A stretch of 64,000 nt of DNA from Planococcus antarcticus DSM 14505 (GCF_001687565.2 NZ_CP016534.2:2112501-2176500); one strand, 5' to 3'; shown: positions 42,683-51,828, counted from the first letter of the stretch. Program-made: numbers and translations. The notes: a model not told the origin generated them from the sequence alone.

Positions 42683-43148
42683 CTATCTTGTCTGGTACTG
42701 TTGCTTGGTTAATTCCCAGTAAATCACATCATCCGTATTCTTCACCTTTTCCATCCCTACTTTTTCCAATATGCGTATGGAACCGACATTATCCAAATTT
42801 GTTTCTGCAATTTTTTTCTACCGCCATCGTATTAAAAGCCCAATCTATAAGCCCTCCAACCGCTTCAGTTCCATAACCCCTACGCCAAAAAGATTCAAGA
42901 AACCCATAACCGATTTCTACTTCTCGTTTAGCGTTCGGTTTTCCTTTGAAACCCGCATCTCCAAGAAACACGTCATCAGATTTCCGCAGAACCAACCAGC
43001 TTCCCCAGCCATATAAAGTCGGATCGTCCGCCAGTTCTTTCACATGATTGGCAACTTCAGGACCGTTATCATAATTTTGAGTTGCCATCAGTGAGACAGA
43101 ATGGCTGTCACTCGGAATCATTTTGAGTCTTTTAGTTTCTATTTGCAC
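42683..43148 (-). pseudogene. GNAT acetyltransferase (RimJ/RimL-like) with frameshift in an A7 run
   Basis: GTG start at 43148 behind AGGAG. The first frame gives MQIETKRLKMIPSDSHSVSL, the FLGDAGFKGKPN strand, and motif A FLESFWRRGYGTEAVGGLI, then diverges after VEK. Removing one base in the T7 tract at 42811-42817 restores AETNLDNVGSIRILEKVGME and the expected end VIYWELTK to the TAG at 42683. A one-base insertion is thus implied. Either a true contingency/decay mutation or a homopolymer error. Confidence 0.8.
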
Positions 43149-43183
43149 CTTTCATTTCTCCTTTTATTTGAATGATGTTGTTG

Positions 43184-43303
43184 CTATTCACGATGTCTAC
43201 CACCAATAATTTGCTGGCGTGTTATTGTCGATTGAGCTGTTATTTCCCACGTATATGTCCAAGTAATAGACGCCGGCCGCTTCAAGAAGAAACTCCATTT
43301 CAT
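43184..43303 (-). CDS. Possible 39-residue small protein
   Basis: ATG at 43303 with AAGGA 6 nt upstream; cationic and Trp/Phe-rich N-terminus (MKWSFFLKRP). No family, no second support; may be chance. Confidence 0.25.
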   Translation of the reverse strand: MKWSFFLKRPASITWTYTWEITAQSTITRQQIIGGRHRE

Positions 43304-43390
43304 AAAAATTCCTTATAAGCTGTAGCCTTATGCAAAACTACACAGTAGACTTATGTAAAACTTCAAATAAGATTCCTCAAAAAAATGCGA

Positions 43391-44647
43391 TTATCCATTA
43401 ATTGAAGCTAACTTTTCTTGAGACTCCCTCTCCTCTTCCTCGTACCAACTGGAATACTTCGGATTTAAAACAGCTACGGTGTACAACACAGTGGTAATTA
43501 GCATGATTATTGCAAGTGAGCCGATTGTTAACTTTAAAGAAATAAAATCAGCCAGCAAGCCAATGGCTAGGATAAAAAAGATTTGAAAAAAACTTTGGAT
43601 CAGACCAAAGATACTCGTCACTCTGCCCATAATGGAAACCGGAACATTGTTTTGATAGAATGTCATGATTCCTGCATTTACGAAAACGTTAAAAAACCCG
43701 AGGATGACAAAGCCCACTGTAACGGATGCGAAAGACCAGGAAAATGCATAAACGACATAACCGGCCGTCATCATCAGCATTCCTATGACAATCATGTAGC
43801 GAATCGAAATCTTATTTGCAAACAGAGAAAGCAACAGCGCACCACTCACTGAACCGATGCCTGTGATACTGATGAGCAGACTGTATTCTATTTCAGACAG
43901 GCCTATCACTTGCTGGGTGAAGACAACCTCTTGAGCATCCATGGCAAAGGAAAACAGCATAACTGTTAAAAACCCTAGATAAATCACTGAAACATATTTC
44001 CTGCCGTTCATAAAATCAAATACGACTGTAAAATCTTTGGCTACTTGAGAAAGAGTCAAAGCAGGAATCTTTTCTTGTTGATTTTTTTCGGTTTCCGGCA
44101 AAAGGATCAAAAGAAGTGCAGCAACCAAAAAGAACCCGGCGTTCAGCCATAAGGTCACTGAAATATTGGTCAACAAAATAAGCGATCCCCCTATAGCCGG
44201 CCCGATGATAAAAGCGCCAGAAGATGTAAATGACCACAATGAGTTGAATCGCTTTCTCTTTTGCGGAGAGACCAGCACCGCGACATAGGTCATGGACGCC
44301 GGTCCAAAAAACGATTTAGCAATGCTCAGCAGAACGAGAATCGTGTACACTGCAAAAAGAGTAGCCGCAAAAGGAATCATTGCGATAAAAGCCGCTCTTA
44401 AAATGAATGTCACCACCACTATATTTTTCTTACTCCGGTAATCTATAAAGCTGCCTGTCCAAAACTTTGTCACAATGTTGGTTAATGGACTGACCACCCA
44501 CAAACCTGCTACTGCAGCCGCAGATCCTGTCATTTGATAAACGATGATATTAATTGCAATCAGATAAATAAAATCGCCGATACTAGCAATTCCCAGAGAA
44601 CCCAGTAAAATGACCGGTACCTTCCATTCTTTTAAATTCAGTTTCAA
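43391..44647 (-). CDS. MFS transporter, DHA3 (MefA-like) family
   Basis: 418-residue major facilitator with 12 predicted helices. The DHA3 family marks are visible: IGDFIYLIAINIIVYQMTGSA near 23-43, GSFIDYRSKKN (motif A form) near 64-74, and GVLSRI-like GRVTSIFGLIQ near 342-352. Drug (macrolide-type) or siderophore export is usual for the family. Start preceded by GGAGGAGTTGG. Complete, unlike its neighbours. Confidence 0.85.
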   Translation of the reverse strand: MKLNLKEWKVPVILLGSLGIASIGDFIYLIAINIIVYQMTGSAAAVAGLWVVSPLTNIVTKFWTGSFIDYRSKKNIVVVTFILRAAFIAMIPFAATLFAVYTILVLLSIAKSFFGPASMTYVAVLVSPQKRKRFNSLWSFTSSGAFIIGPAIGGSLILLTNISVTLWLNAGFFLVAALLLILLPETEKNQQEKIPALTLSQVAKDFTVVFDFMNGRKYVSVIYLGFLTVMLFSFAMDAQEVVFTQQVIGLSEIEYSLLISITGIGSVSGALLLSLFANKISIRYMIVIGMLMMTAGYVVYAFSWSFASVTVGFVILGFFNVFVNAGIMTFYQNNVPVSIMGRVTSIFGLIQSFFQIFFILAIGLLADFISLKLTIGSLAIIMLITTVLYTVAVLNPKYSSWYEEEERESQEKLASING

Positions 44648-44786
44648 CCAACTCCTCCTCCAATTGTAGACTTCAATGACCCGAAATGTTTTTTAGCTTG
44701 TCCTAATAGCTCTTACGTATCATTTCGTTCATTTTATATTGAATTAAAAGTGATAGCTCGATGCTACTAAACAATAATCATGTTTG

Positions 44787-44849
44787 TTTGCAGGGTATTG
44801 AACTTTGTTTGCGGAAATTTTAGGTTTGTTTGCAGAATGTAAAAATTTC
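44787..44849. repeat. 21-nt tandem repeat array 2 (three units)
   Basis: TTTGCA/TTTGCG at 44787, 44808 and 44829, exactly 21 nt apart, in the gap between MFS and HIT genes. Confidence 0.75.
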
Positions 44850-44905
44850 AGTCTTTCGAGCTCGGAACAATCACTCTACTGCAATTTCTCCTTGCATTCC
44901 TTTCT

Positions 44906-45319
44906 TTAGTTGCCACTCTTCTTTGTCCTTCTATTCTCCGGTTGCTTCAACCAATGACGCAATCCCTTTCCGGCTAACGGCTCATCATTATAGCGAGGAA
45001 TAACATGGAAATGACTATGGTGAATAGACTGATTCGAAGCTTCTCCAACATTCCACCCTAGAGTGAAGCCATCTGGTGAATATGTTGCGTCTATGTATTC
45101 TTTAGCTTTTTGCAGCAAGTCGTATGTATCGTTCCATTCCTCTTTTGTTAAGTCAAAAGTGACTGCACGATGTTGCTTCGGGACAATTACGCCACTTCCC
45201 TCCAGCACATCCTGCTGCTCGTCATACTGTAAAAAATAACAGGTTGTATTCTCAAATACAATTTGTTGATTATGGTCTTTATACGGGTTGCAAAACGGGC
45301 AGTGTGCTTCGTAAGACAT
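44906..45319 (-). CDS. HIT family protein
   Basis: 137-residue histidine-triad nucleotide hydrolase/transferase. The triad is HHSHFHV near 99-105; an N-terminal CPFC (8-11) suggests a zinc site. Probably acts on dinucleoside polyphosphates or AMP-conjugates. The C-terminus is unusually basic (ENRRTKKSGN). AGGTGG precedes the ATG. It follows the broken NUDIX gene by 45 nt. Confidence 0.88.
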   Translation of the reverse strand: MSYEAHCPFCNPYKDHNQQIVFENTTCYFLQYDEQQDVLEGSGVIVPKQHRAVTFDLTKEEWNDTYDLLQKAKEYIDATYSPDGFTLGWNVGEASNQSIHHSHFHVIPRYNDEPLAGKGLRHWLKQPENRRTKKSGN

Positions 45320-45364
45320 GTTTTATCCACCTTTCAAATTTCTTTTCACAATTTTCAGTTGCTT

Positions 45365-45795
45365 TTATTTTTGTATCGAGCCAACTTCTGATACATCTCT
45401 GTCCAAAAAAGAAAGCAACATTTCCTGATCTTCAGGATAATCATGCTGCATCGTTAAAAGATCTTCGGATGTTTTCCAGGCAATTTCTTCAATCTCTTCA
45501 TCCGGATCTTCATAAGAAATTTGTCCTTCAGTGATTTCACAAAGAAAGTAATAAGTAGTCACATCGTAATTTCCGTTGACAAGAGTTTTGGTGTAAATGG
45601 CCTGTTTGACTTTGACCTTGAATCCAGTTTCTTCCCAACCCTCTCTTACACATGCCTGTTCAGTTGTTTCACCTTTTTCAATCTCTCCCGACGGCACACT
45701 CCAACTCTTCGTTTTTTTTCTTTCACCATCAGGATTTTTTGTTGTGCCACAACAACTCCAGCAGCACCAATCCAGGCTTTTCTTTCATTATTCAC
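45365..45795 (-). pseudogene. NUDIX hydrolase with frameshift in an A8 run
   Basis: From the GTG at 45795 (AAAGGAG upstream): NNERKAWIGAAGVVVAQQKI then LMVKEKK. After the T8 tract at 45712-45719 the frame must shift by one missing base to give TKSWSVPSGEIEKGE, followed by the Nudix box EIEKGETTEQACVREGWEET and the rest to 45365. The box (G-x5-E-x7-REUXEE) is intact in the second frame. A truncated product from a later start would lack the first strand. Confidence 0.82.
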
Positions 45796-45833
45796 TTAAA
45801 ATTCTCCTTTCGGAATCCGCAAAACTGAATTTA

Positions 45834-45917
45834 CTTGCGGGATGGCAGGCTTTATTTTCGCAATTTCAGCGGTTGTTTGCGGAATATCACCTTTTGTTTG
45901 CAAAACTAAAAATCCCT
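45834..45917. repeat. 21-nt tandem repeat array 3 (four units)
   Basis: Units begin at 45834 (CTTGCG), 45855 (TTTTCG), 45876 (TTTGCG) and 45897 (TTTGCA), a strict 21-nt period; the first two are degenerate. The rest of the gap to 46101 has an open but unassigned minus-strand stretch and no supported gene. Confidence 0.75.
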
Positions 45918-46101
45918 CGGCAAAATCGTAATCCATGCCTTTCGATGTCGCCTCCGTAAAGTTGGCTCTAAAAATTAATGTATGCCACTGAAAATGTCGA
46001 TTTTGTCTCTCCCTACGAACTGATCATTGATATAAGCAGGAAAATTAAGAGCGTTCCCTACGTCGTATAACTTCTCATATACATAAATTCCGTTCTTATG
46101 G

Positions 46102-46587
46102 TTACATCTTTCTTGTCGTCTTTCTAGCTAAACTCCATACTGCTCCTACGACAAAACAAACCAACACGACTAGAATGAACGTAAATGGATTAAAAAATAG
46201 ATGGTTGGAAAATACGTTGAACATAGGAAATTGCGCTGGCTTGTTGTATGCATCTTTCGTATCCACAATATACATGCGGAATCTATCTGCTACTCTAATC
46301 GTCCATAGAGATGTTGCTAAGATATAAGCAAGGCTTAGTGAAATTCCGAAAACTATCTTTTTTTGGCTAAGCCATCTGTCAGCAATCCGCATCGACAACT
46401 CTATCGTTCCGTATAGAAAATATAGAATAAATGGCATTAGAACAACAGGAATGAAAAAGGCAAGATGCCCGTTGCCTCCCCAGAAATCATCATTTTTCAC
46501 GGGTGCATTAAAATAATTCATTCCATAAAAAGCAGCAATAAGTAGGATTGCAGAAAGCCCGTATAGCAACATAAATATTTTGTACAT
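46102..46587 (-). CDS. Four-helix membrane protein
   Basis: 161 residues; helices at about 4-24, 44-64, 80-100 and 130-153, with the basic end RKTTRKM. GAGGAGTATC precedes the ATG. Unrecognised family. On the same strand as the following metallopeptidase but not coupled to it. Confidence 0.65.
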   Translation of the reverse strand: MYKIFMLLYGLSAILLIAAFYGMNYFNAPVKNDDFWGGNGHLAFFIPVVLMPFILYFLYGTIELSMRIADRWLSQKKIVFGISLSLAYILATSLWTIRVADRFRMYIVDTKDAYNKPAQFPMFNVFSNHLFFNPFTFILVVLVCFVVGAVWSLARKTTRKM

Positions 46588-46681
46588 GATACTCCTCTGC
46601 TGTCAGCACTGACTCAACGACTATATGGTTATATTCTCCATTTCTTCAAAAACTCCTTTTAACAACAATTTACAAAATAAA

Positions 46682-46708
46682 AAAAGAAGCTATTTTTCAG
46701 CTTCTTTT
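46682..46708. terminator. Terminator of the M1 metallopeptidase gene
   Basis: AAAAGAAGCT/AGCTTCTTTT stem with a 7-nt loop, 17 nt after the 46725 stop. Confidence 0.8.
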
Positions 46709-46724
46709 CCTCCACTCCCCGTCT

Positions 46725-48113
46725 TTATTTCAACCAGCTATTCAAAAACTTGCTTTGGTCTTCTTCGAAATATTCTTCAAAAAATTCTTTAAATTCTTCC
46801 GTATTTACTTGTCCAAATTGAAATTCTGCGTAATAGGCAGATAAGAACCTTAAAGCAGTCTCTCTTCCACCGTTCTCATCAAAATACGCTTTTAGCACCA
46901 TTGGCACCTTGCCGTAAATTGTCGAATAATAAGTATTGTCATCAAATTTATCCAGCGGCAGATTCACGTAGGTTTCTGGCGGATAATACTGTTCGGCTGT
47001 TGAAGCGCCCCAGAATCCGTATTCATCATCGTCATAGAGGTCACTAAGAAACAAGGAACTACTGAATTCCGTTATCCCTTCGTCTAGCCATGACTCGTTA
47101 TATGGATCATTCGTCACTATAAAATAAAACCATTGATGAGCTATTTCGTGTACAAGGACAGATTCCTGAGATCCCTCGTCCGCTGCCACTTCAATAATAT
47201 TCGGATATTCCATATAGCCGTCGTTCCCAATAATGTCCAACTCTCCAAATGGATTATCGCCGATGTTTTCTTCGAAATATAGATAAGATTCAACAGCCAG
47301 TTCAGATGTCTCTTCCAGCATATTCGCTGAGAGGGGCGTAAATACGCGCAACGCCGTGTCGTTAGCTTGTACTGTTTCAGTTTCCCACTCGTCCGGATTC
47401 ATAATTGCCAAGTAAAAATCTTTGATGTTTTCGCCTTTCACCGTGCCGGTAGATGCAGCTTCGATTATGCCATCTTCAGCCGAACTAGCGACCAAATAGT
47501 CTTTTGGCAAATCATAACTGACAGTAAAATCACCATAATCCGTATCGTAAGACTCGCCTGTCGGATTGTAATCTTTAATATCCCAGCCATCTTGGTAGTG
47601 GCCGAGCATTGGATACCAATGTGCCAGATAAAAATTGTCGTCCACTTGAGACAAGCGCATGCCGTTCTGCGGCAAAACCATTGAATAATCGACTACCACT
47701 TTCACCGCAGATTCTGGTTCCAGATTTGTATCCAACTCCACTAGAAACTCATTATTGTCCAGTTTATACTCGGCATCCTCCCCGTTAACGGATACGGAAG
47801 AAATTTCAATCAGCAAATTTTCATCTTCATACAACGGTGTTTCTTCCGAATTCATGGCATTGGGAACTAAATAAAATCCGAGTTCTGACCAAGAATCGGC
47901 TGAGTCGTTTGTTACGTTGATCGAAGCTGCTACTTGAAATTCTTTTGTCTCGCTCAGGGTTAGCTTCAAATTATATACCGCGTTGGTTGCGTCTTTTTCA
48001 ATTTCTGTTTCCTGACGATTACATTCTTCGCAAAAGACAGTAGCTCTCAACATTAAAAAAACACTGACTCCAACAACAACTATTATTACTGCTGCCCAAC
48101 CCTTTAACTTCAT
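46725..48113 (-). CDS. M1 family (gluzincin) metallopeptidase, membrane-anchored
   Basis: 462 residues. N-terminal anchor (about 7-24), beta-rich domain, then the zinc site VHEIAHQWF with HEXXH near residue 317 and the third ligand Glu in ESWLDEGITEF 18 residues later, as in aminopeptidase N. The GAMEN exopeptidase motif is replaced by GYMEYPN, close to leukotriene-A4-hydrolase-type GxMEN. It faces the outside of the cell. A CXXC pair follows the anchor (FCEECN). Stands alone with its own terminator. Confidence 0.88.
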   Translation of the reverse strand: MKLKGWAAVIIVVVGVSVFLMLRATVFCEECNRQETEIEKDATNAVYNLKLTLSETKEFQVAASINVTNDSADSWSELGFYLVPNAMNSEETPLYEDENLLIEISSVSVNGEDAEYKLDNNEFLVELDTNLEPESAVKVVVDYSMVLPQNGMRLSQVDDNFYLAHWYPMLGHYQDGWDIKDYNPTGESYDTDYGDFTVSYDLPKDYLVASSAEDGIIEAASTGTVKGENIKDFYLAIMNPDEWETETVQANDTALRVFTPLSANMLEETSELAVESYLYFEENIGDNPFGELDIIGNDGYMEYPNIIEVAADEGSQESVLVHEIAHQWFYFIVTNDPYNESWLDEGITEFSSSLFLSDLYDDDEYGFWGASTAEQYYPPETYVNLPLDKFDDNTYYSTIYGKVPMVLKAYFDENGGRETALRFLSAYYAEFQFGQVNTEEFKEFFEEYFEEDQSKFLNSWLK

Positions 48114-48441
48114 TGTGCATCTCTCGTTTCTTCAATTTTTTCATAATTCCCTGCAGTTGCTTCTGGTAGATTTCGGCAAGAGACTATTGTTTCTAAATTT
48201 TATCATTTGTTCCTACAACTGGCTTGTAGTTTTTTTATTTCGTGAAATTACTATCGAATTTTTATAGAAAACCGCAGTCTTTTATCTAAAGCAACTTCCT
48301 TTGATGAATTTGTATAAAAAGAGCAGAAATGAAAATCTGCTTCTTCCTCCCAAATATAGATCAAATCTTCAGTAGTAGACACTAAAAAAAGAAAATCATG
48401 TGGGGTTCGATTCAGTCTGAAATTTAATCGGATTTCCTTAC

Positions 48442-48874
48442 TATATAAGTTGAACGAATGGTTCCGGCCTGTTAATGTTCCGCCAATCAGCTGCTAAGAG
48501 CTTGCGCCGACCGAACTCGAGCTGTCCGAGTGGATTTCTTTCCATGTCGCTTGCGCTGTCTTCATAGGAGTCTCCGCTGTTTTGTTCGGTATCCGAATGA
48601 TTTGTTACTCAAGGATGCTCAGAAGAAAGAGCGCAAGACGGCGAAGGGCAAAGATGTGCTCCTGCATCGCTATGCTAGCTTCGTCGCAAAGCCATTGCCC
48701 GAACTCTCTTTGTTTAATGACTTCACTGCTGGAGCGAGAAGGCTCAAGCGACGTCCTGTCGCGCCAGTTGCATGACCCACATCCTGTGGGCCCAAAGCGT
48801 CCGTCTGGAGCGATTTCTTCGTTTCACCACCTTATTGAGTTTAAAAAGCTATTTCTTTAATTCAACTTATATAG
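48442..48874 (+). repeat. 433-bp MITE-like element with perfect 14-bp terminal inverted repeats (copy B)
   Basis: Bounded by CTATATAAGTTGAA and TTCAACTTATATAG. Over most of its length it matches copy A at 31826-32307, but it lacks a block of some 70 bp and has a small insertion near the left. The GAAGAAAGAG..GACGGCGAAGGG and CCCACATCCTGTGGG blocks are shared. The flanks 48114-48441 and 48875-49135 show no gene; a stem AAGAGCAGA/TCTGCTTCTT lies near 48319-48345. Confidence 0.8.
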
Positions 48875-49135
48875 ATTCCTGTACAGCAACTGTTTCGTTG
48901 GAAACTCTGTTCTTCATTTGGAACTGTCCAGATAGTTTTTTTACTAATGAACAATCAATCAAACGATTTCAAATTATCTTTATTCACTTACTTACCACTA
49001 AGTAAACCAGTAAATTTCGTTGTCGTATACTCAATTATTTATAATAAAAAAAGACAAATATCGTTTTCTTTTTGACTAATATAGTTGTCATTTTGAAACG
49101 AATCAGTTACACTTTATCTATAAAGAGGTGAAGAC

Positions 49136-49342
49136 ATGAAAACAAAATTAAAGGAGTTGCGGGCACGTCTAGAAATCAACCAGACAGATTTGGCAAAACG
49201 CGCGAAAATTTCAAGGCAAACTGTGAGCTTGATCGAGCGCGGGGAATTTATGCCCTCGTTGCTCATCGCTACGAAAATTGCACGTGTCTTTAACGAACCC
49301 GTTGAAGAGATTTTTCAATTTGAAGAGGAGGAATTGGAATGA
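49136..49342 (+). CDS. XRE family small HTH regulator
   Basis: 68-residue Cro/CI-type repressor consisting only of the helix-turn-helix domain: QTDLAKRAKISRQTVSLIERGEFMPS at about 16-41. AGAGGTG upstream. Its stop overlaps the next ATG by 4 nt; such YvaO/YgzD-like regulators are typically paired with a DUF3169-type membrane protein, and the pair may act together. Confidence 0.9.
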   Translation: MKTKLKELRARLEINQTDLAKRAKISRQTVSLIERGEFMPSLLIATKIARVFNEPVEEIFQFEEEELE

Positions 49343-50031
49343 AGAAAGTTTTTAAAACAACTGGTCAGTTGATCATTGGTGCATTGATTGGATTTTTCGG
49401 GATGCTAGTTATACTCCAAGTAGAATTCCGCATGGATTTCTCAGCTTATGCTTATCCTGTAAATTTAGCTATTCTAACGATTGGGACAATTCTTGCCATC
49501 TTCTCGCTCTATCGCTATTTTAGCATTCAGTTTCTTACCAAAAAGAAATTAACTGGAGATGAAGAAGATGCAGCGGAAGGACAAATGTACAGACAATACT
49601 GCGATGCCACGCTTTGTTCCAATTTAGCGATGCTGTTGAGTTTGGCATCCTTAAGCATAAGTGCTTTAGCATCTCAGCCGTTTTGGATGCTAGTGTTCGG
49701 TCTTGTTTTAGTGTTCTTCGGCTTTTTTATGTCTTTTATCCTTCTGAGCCTTTTACAAGAAATGTATCCGGAACGCAAGCTTCCATCGGTCAGCGATAAA
49801 AATTATGCTGAAAAATTGTTAGATGTTTCGGATGATGGTGAAAAGCATGTCATGCTTGGAGGCCTATACAAGACCTATCTCACCATGAACTCTCTTTTGA
49901 TTGGAGCTGTTGTGCTGCTTCTTTTCTACTCGATCGTGTCAGAATCGTCCCAGCTTTTCAGTATATTTGTTGTTGTCGTTATTTTGGTGGTTACTAACAC
50001 ACAATATCAGCTCAGTTTACGAAATAAGTAA
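49339..50031 (+). CDS. DUF3169 family membrane protein
   Basis: 230 residues, six predicted helices in two groups separated by a charged cytoplasmic segment (LTGDEEDAAEGQMYRQY near 72-88). LSDVSD-like and YKTYLTMN features match the DUF3169 proteins commonly found behind a small XRE regulator, as here. Function unknown, possibly signal transduction to the partner. Coupled through ATGA. Confidence 0.8.
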   Translation: MKKVFKTTGQLIIGALIGFFGMLVILQVEFRMDFSAYAYPVNLAILTIGTILAIFSLYRYFSIQFLTKKKLTGDEEDAAEGQMYRQYCDATLCSNLAMLLSLASLSISALASQPFWMLVFGLVLVFFGFFMSFILLSLLQEMYPERKLPSVSDKNYAEKLLDVSDDGEKHVMLGGLYKTYLTMNSLLIGAVVLLLFYSIVSESSQLFSIFVVVVILVVTNTQYQLSLRNK

Positions 50032-50058
50032 ATTCTGTACCCGTAATTGTTGCAAAAG

Positions 50059-50090
50059 GAAGACTCAATGCTTATCGGCATTGAGTCTTC
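50059..50090 (+). terminator. Terminator of the XRE-DUF3169 operon
   Basis: 13-bp perfect stem GAAGACTCAATGC with a 6-nt loop and a TTTTATTTTT tail. Confidence 0.9.
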
Positions 50091-50307
50091 TTTTATTTTT
50101 ATGTGCGATACCAAATCACTTTATTGTTTTATTCTTTGTGTTAATTTTCTATTTACTAATGTAGTTTATTCCATAACTATTTTTCTATGGCTACTGCCTA
50201 TTTTAACATGTAGAAGCCAACAAGTTTTAAAACCAGATCGCGTAAATTGCATAAAGAAGACCTGTTACTGGGATACCAAACCTAGAGTCACCAGTATGAT
50301 TTTTGAG

Positions 50308-50676
50308 TTACATTTTCCATTCAAAAAAAGTTTTTGCCAGTACTAGTAGAGTTAAAGTGATAAAAGAAAACCACTTGAGCTTGCACATAATATAATACGA
50401 AGGTTCAAACCATTGATAAAAAACAAACAGCGCAACTGAGAATTGTGGCATTAGCATAGGTATTGCACAAATGAGCAAAAATAATCGCAACAACATCAAT
50501 CAAAGACTTATGAGTCCACCAGGGCTATCCGGTTTCAAGCCGTCTTTCATTTTCTTTCAGATGAAAAATTTTACCGTAGTTAATAAGATAATTATTATGT
50601 GAACTCCAACAAACCCGTATATCTATAAAATTTTTTCAATCTAGTAAGGATCGCCTATTTCAAGAAAATTGCCCAT
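50308..50676 (-). pseudogene. Decayed membrane protein with four in-frame stops, all at likely Trp positions
   Basis: The frame starts with ATG at 50676 behind GGGAGGTGGCGC and runs 122 codons to TAA at 50308 without any shift. Stops at codons 12 (TAG), 18 (TAG), 40 (TGA) and 59 (TGA) interrupt a protein that otherwise reads as a sensible membrane protein with helices near 22-40, 56-82 and 98-115. Substituting Trp at each stop restores typical helix edges. Each is one G to A change from TGG. The 63-codon open frame left at the 3' end is not an independent gene. Confidence 0.7.
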
Positions 50677-50807
50677 GCGCCACCTCCCGTAATATACTCT
50701 ATGCCATTTCAAGATTGCACACATTTTTTGTTTCTTGGCTATTTTATAAAACCTTAACAAAAGATACCCAGTAATAAAATTCATTCTGTCATGTGCAATC
50801 ATAAAAA

Positions 50808-50843
50808 AAAGTACTGATTTCTGTGAACAGAAATCAGTACTTT
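50808..50843 (-). terminator. Terminator of the small zinc-finger gene
   Basis: A 17-bp perfect stem AAAGTACTGATTTCTGT with a 2-nt loop, immediately before the 50846 stop; T-tract on the minus strand. Confidence 0.9.
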
Positions 50844-50845
50844 AC

Positions 50846-51061
50846 TTATTCGCCGCGTGGCGTTTTTGGTGGTTGGCATACGTCACATTTACGTTGGTTT
50901 TTCGTATTAAACTTCGTAAATGTTTTTTCAAAGTTATTGCCGCATACGCATTTAAACAGCAGCTTTTGAGAAAAACCGTGGTATTCCGTCGACAGTAATT
51001 TACTATCTGAGTTTTTTTCGACAAATGCTTTAATTTCTTTAAAGGTCCATCGTTTATTCAT
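50846..51061 (-). CDS. Small treble-clef zinc-finger-like protein
   Basis: 71 residues from the ATG at 51061 (GGAGGTG upstream). CVCG near 38-41 and CDVC near 59-62 form a probable zinc site; basic surface (KRWTFKEIKAF, KFNTKNQRK). Resembles the zinc knuckles of small nucleic-acid-binding or homing-type proteins. Function unknown. The upstream in-frame Met at 51115 has no ribosome-binding site. Confidence 0.65.
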   Translation of the reverse strand: MNKRWTFKEIKAFVEKNSDSKLLSTEYHGFSQKLLFKCVCGNNFEKTFTKFNTKNQRKCDVCQPPKTPRGE

Positions 51062-51267
51062 GTTGCTACACCTCCATATTTTATCGATAAGCGGAGGCTT
51101 TTGGCATCCGTTCAATTATGGGCAAAACAAGTGCCCTAAGTCTTTCATTATAGCATGGGCTGTTCTAAATTTATAAAAGTTCTTCCTTATTCTCACCTTT
51201 TCACATGAAATGTGACTAATTCATGCTGTCATTTCAGACTAAGAACTTTCTATGTAAAGCCTCGTCG

Positions 51268-51573
51268 CTATCCCCACCACATAACAGTTACAAAAAATGC
51301 CCAGACAGAAGCGCTCGGTGCTGTAATACATAGTAACATCAAATAGATTTCTCGATTTTCCGAAACGAATTCCTTTTTCCTGAATAATAAAAACACCAAA
51401 ACTCCTGTTACCAGGTACAGTGCAATGCCAAGAACCGTCAATCCCGTCAAGTAATAGATAGGCGCAATCGACCAGACATAATCATTTAAAAAATAAGCGA
51501 TCTCTTGCCCGAAAACACATATGATTGTAGCAAATATAAAACAGATAATTGACCAAACAGATAGCTCTTTCAT
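51268..51573 (-). CDS. Small membrane protein
   Basis: 101 residues, three hydrophobic segments (about 7-30, 38-63, 79-99), connecting loop KKEFVSENREIY. AGAGGTCC precedes the ATG. No family recognised. Confidence 0.55.
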   Translation of the reverse strand: MKELSVWSIICFIFATIICVFGQEIAYFLNDYVWSIAPIYYLTGLTVLGIALYLVTGVLVFLLFRKKEFVSENREIYLMLLCITAPSASVWAFFVTVMWWG

Positions 51574-51828
51574 CCATGGACCTCTCTTCTCTATTTTCCT
51601 TCACCAGTAGATTTTTCTTAAACAAGTTCATTTTACTTTGCTGCATGTATTTAGCTTAGCAGACAACTTTACGCCTCATTGCTTGGCCCTGTTAAAAATC
51701 ACTTTTTTACTAATTTTTTTTATTTTATTAAAATTAGAATGTTAACTTTTAGTTTACTACTATTTTAAGTGCGATATATGGTTGAGTTACCAGATGTACA
51801 AAATTGCTCGGCTACCTTGTGGTTTATT

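Noticed and set aside
42789..45719. Programmed ribosomal frameshifting in the GNAT and NUDIX genes
   Set aside because: No slippery heptamer followed by a stem or internal Shine-Dalgarno is seen, and these families do not use frameshifting.
31826..48874. Composite transposon formed by elements A and B
   Set aside because: The elements have no transposase, lie in the same orientation around unrelated genes, and more copies exist outside; no sign that the 17-kb interval moved as a unit.
48530..49005. ORFs of 77-92 residues on the plus strand
   Set aside because: Fall in copy B of the repeat and run out of it without ribosome-binding sites.
40274..50676. TGA (and TAG) recoded as Trp by a non-standard code
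   Set aside because: TAG and TGA both occur at supposed Trp sites, intact neighbours use TGG normally, and many genes here end with TGA or TAG at the expected length, so decay is simpler.
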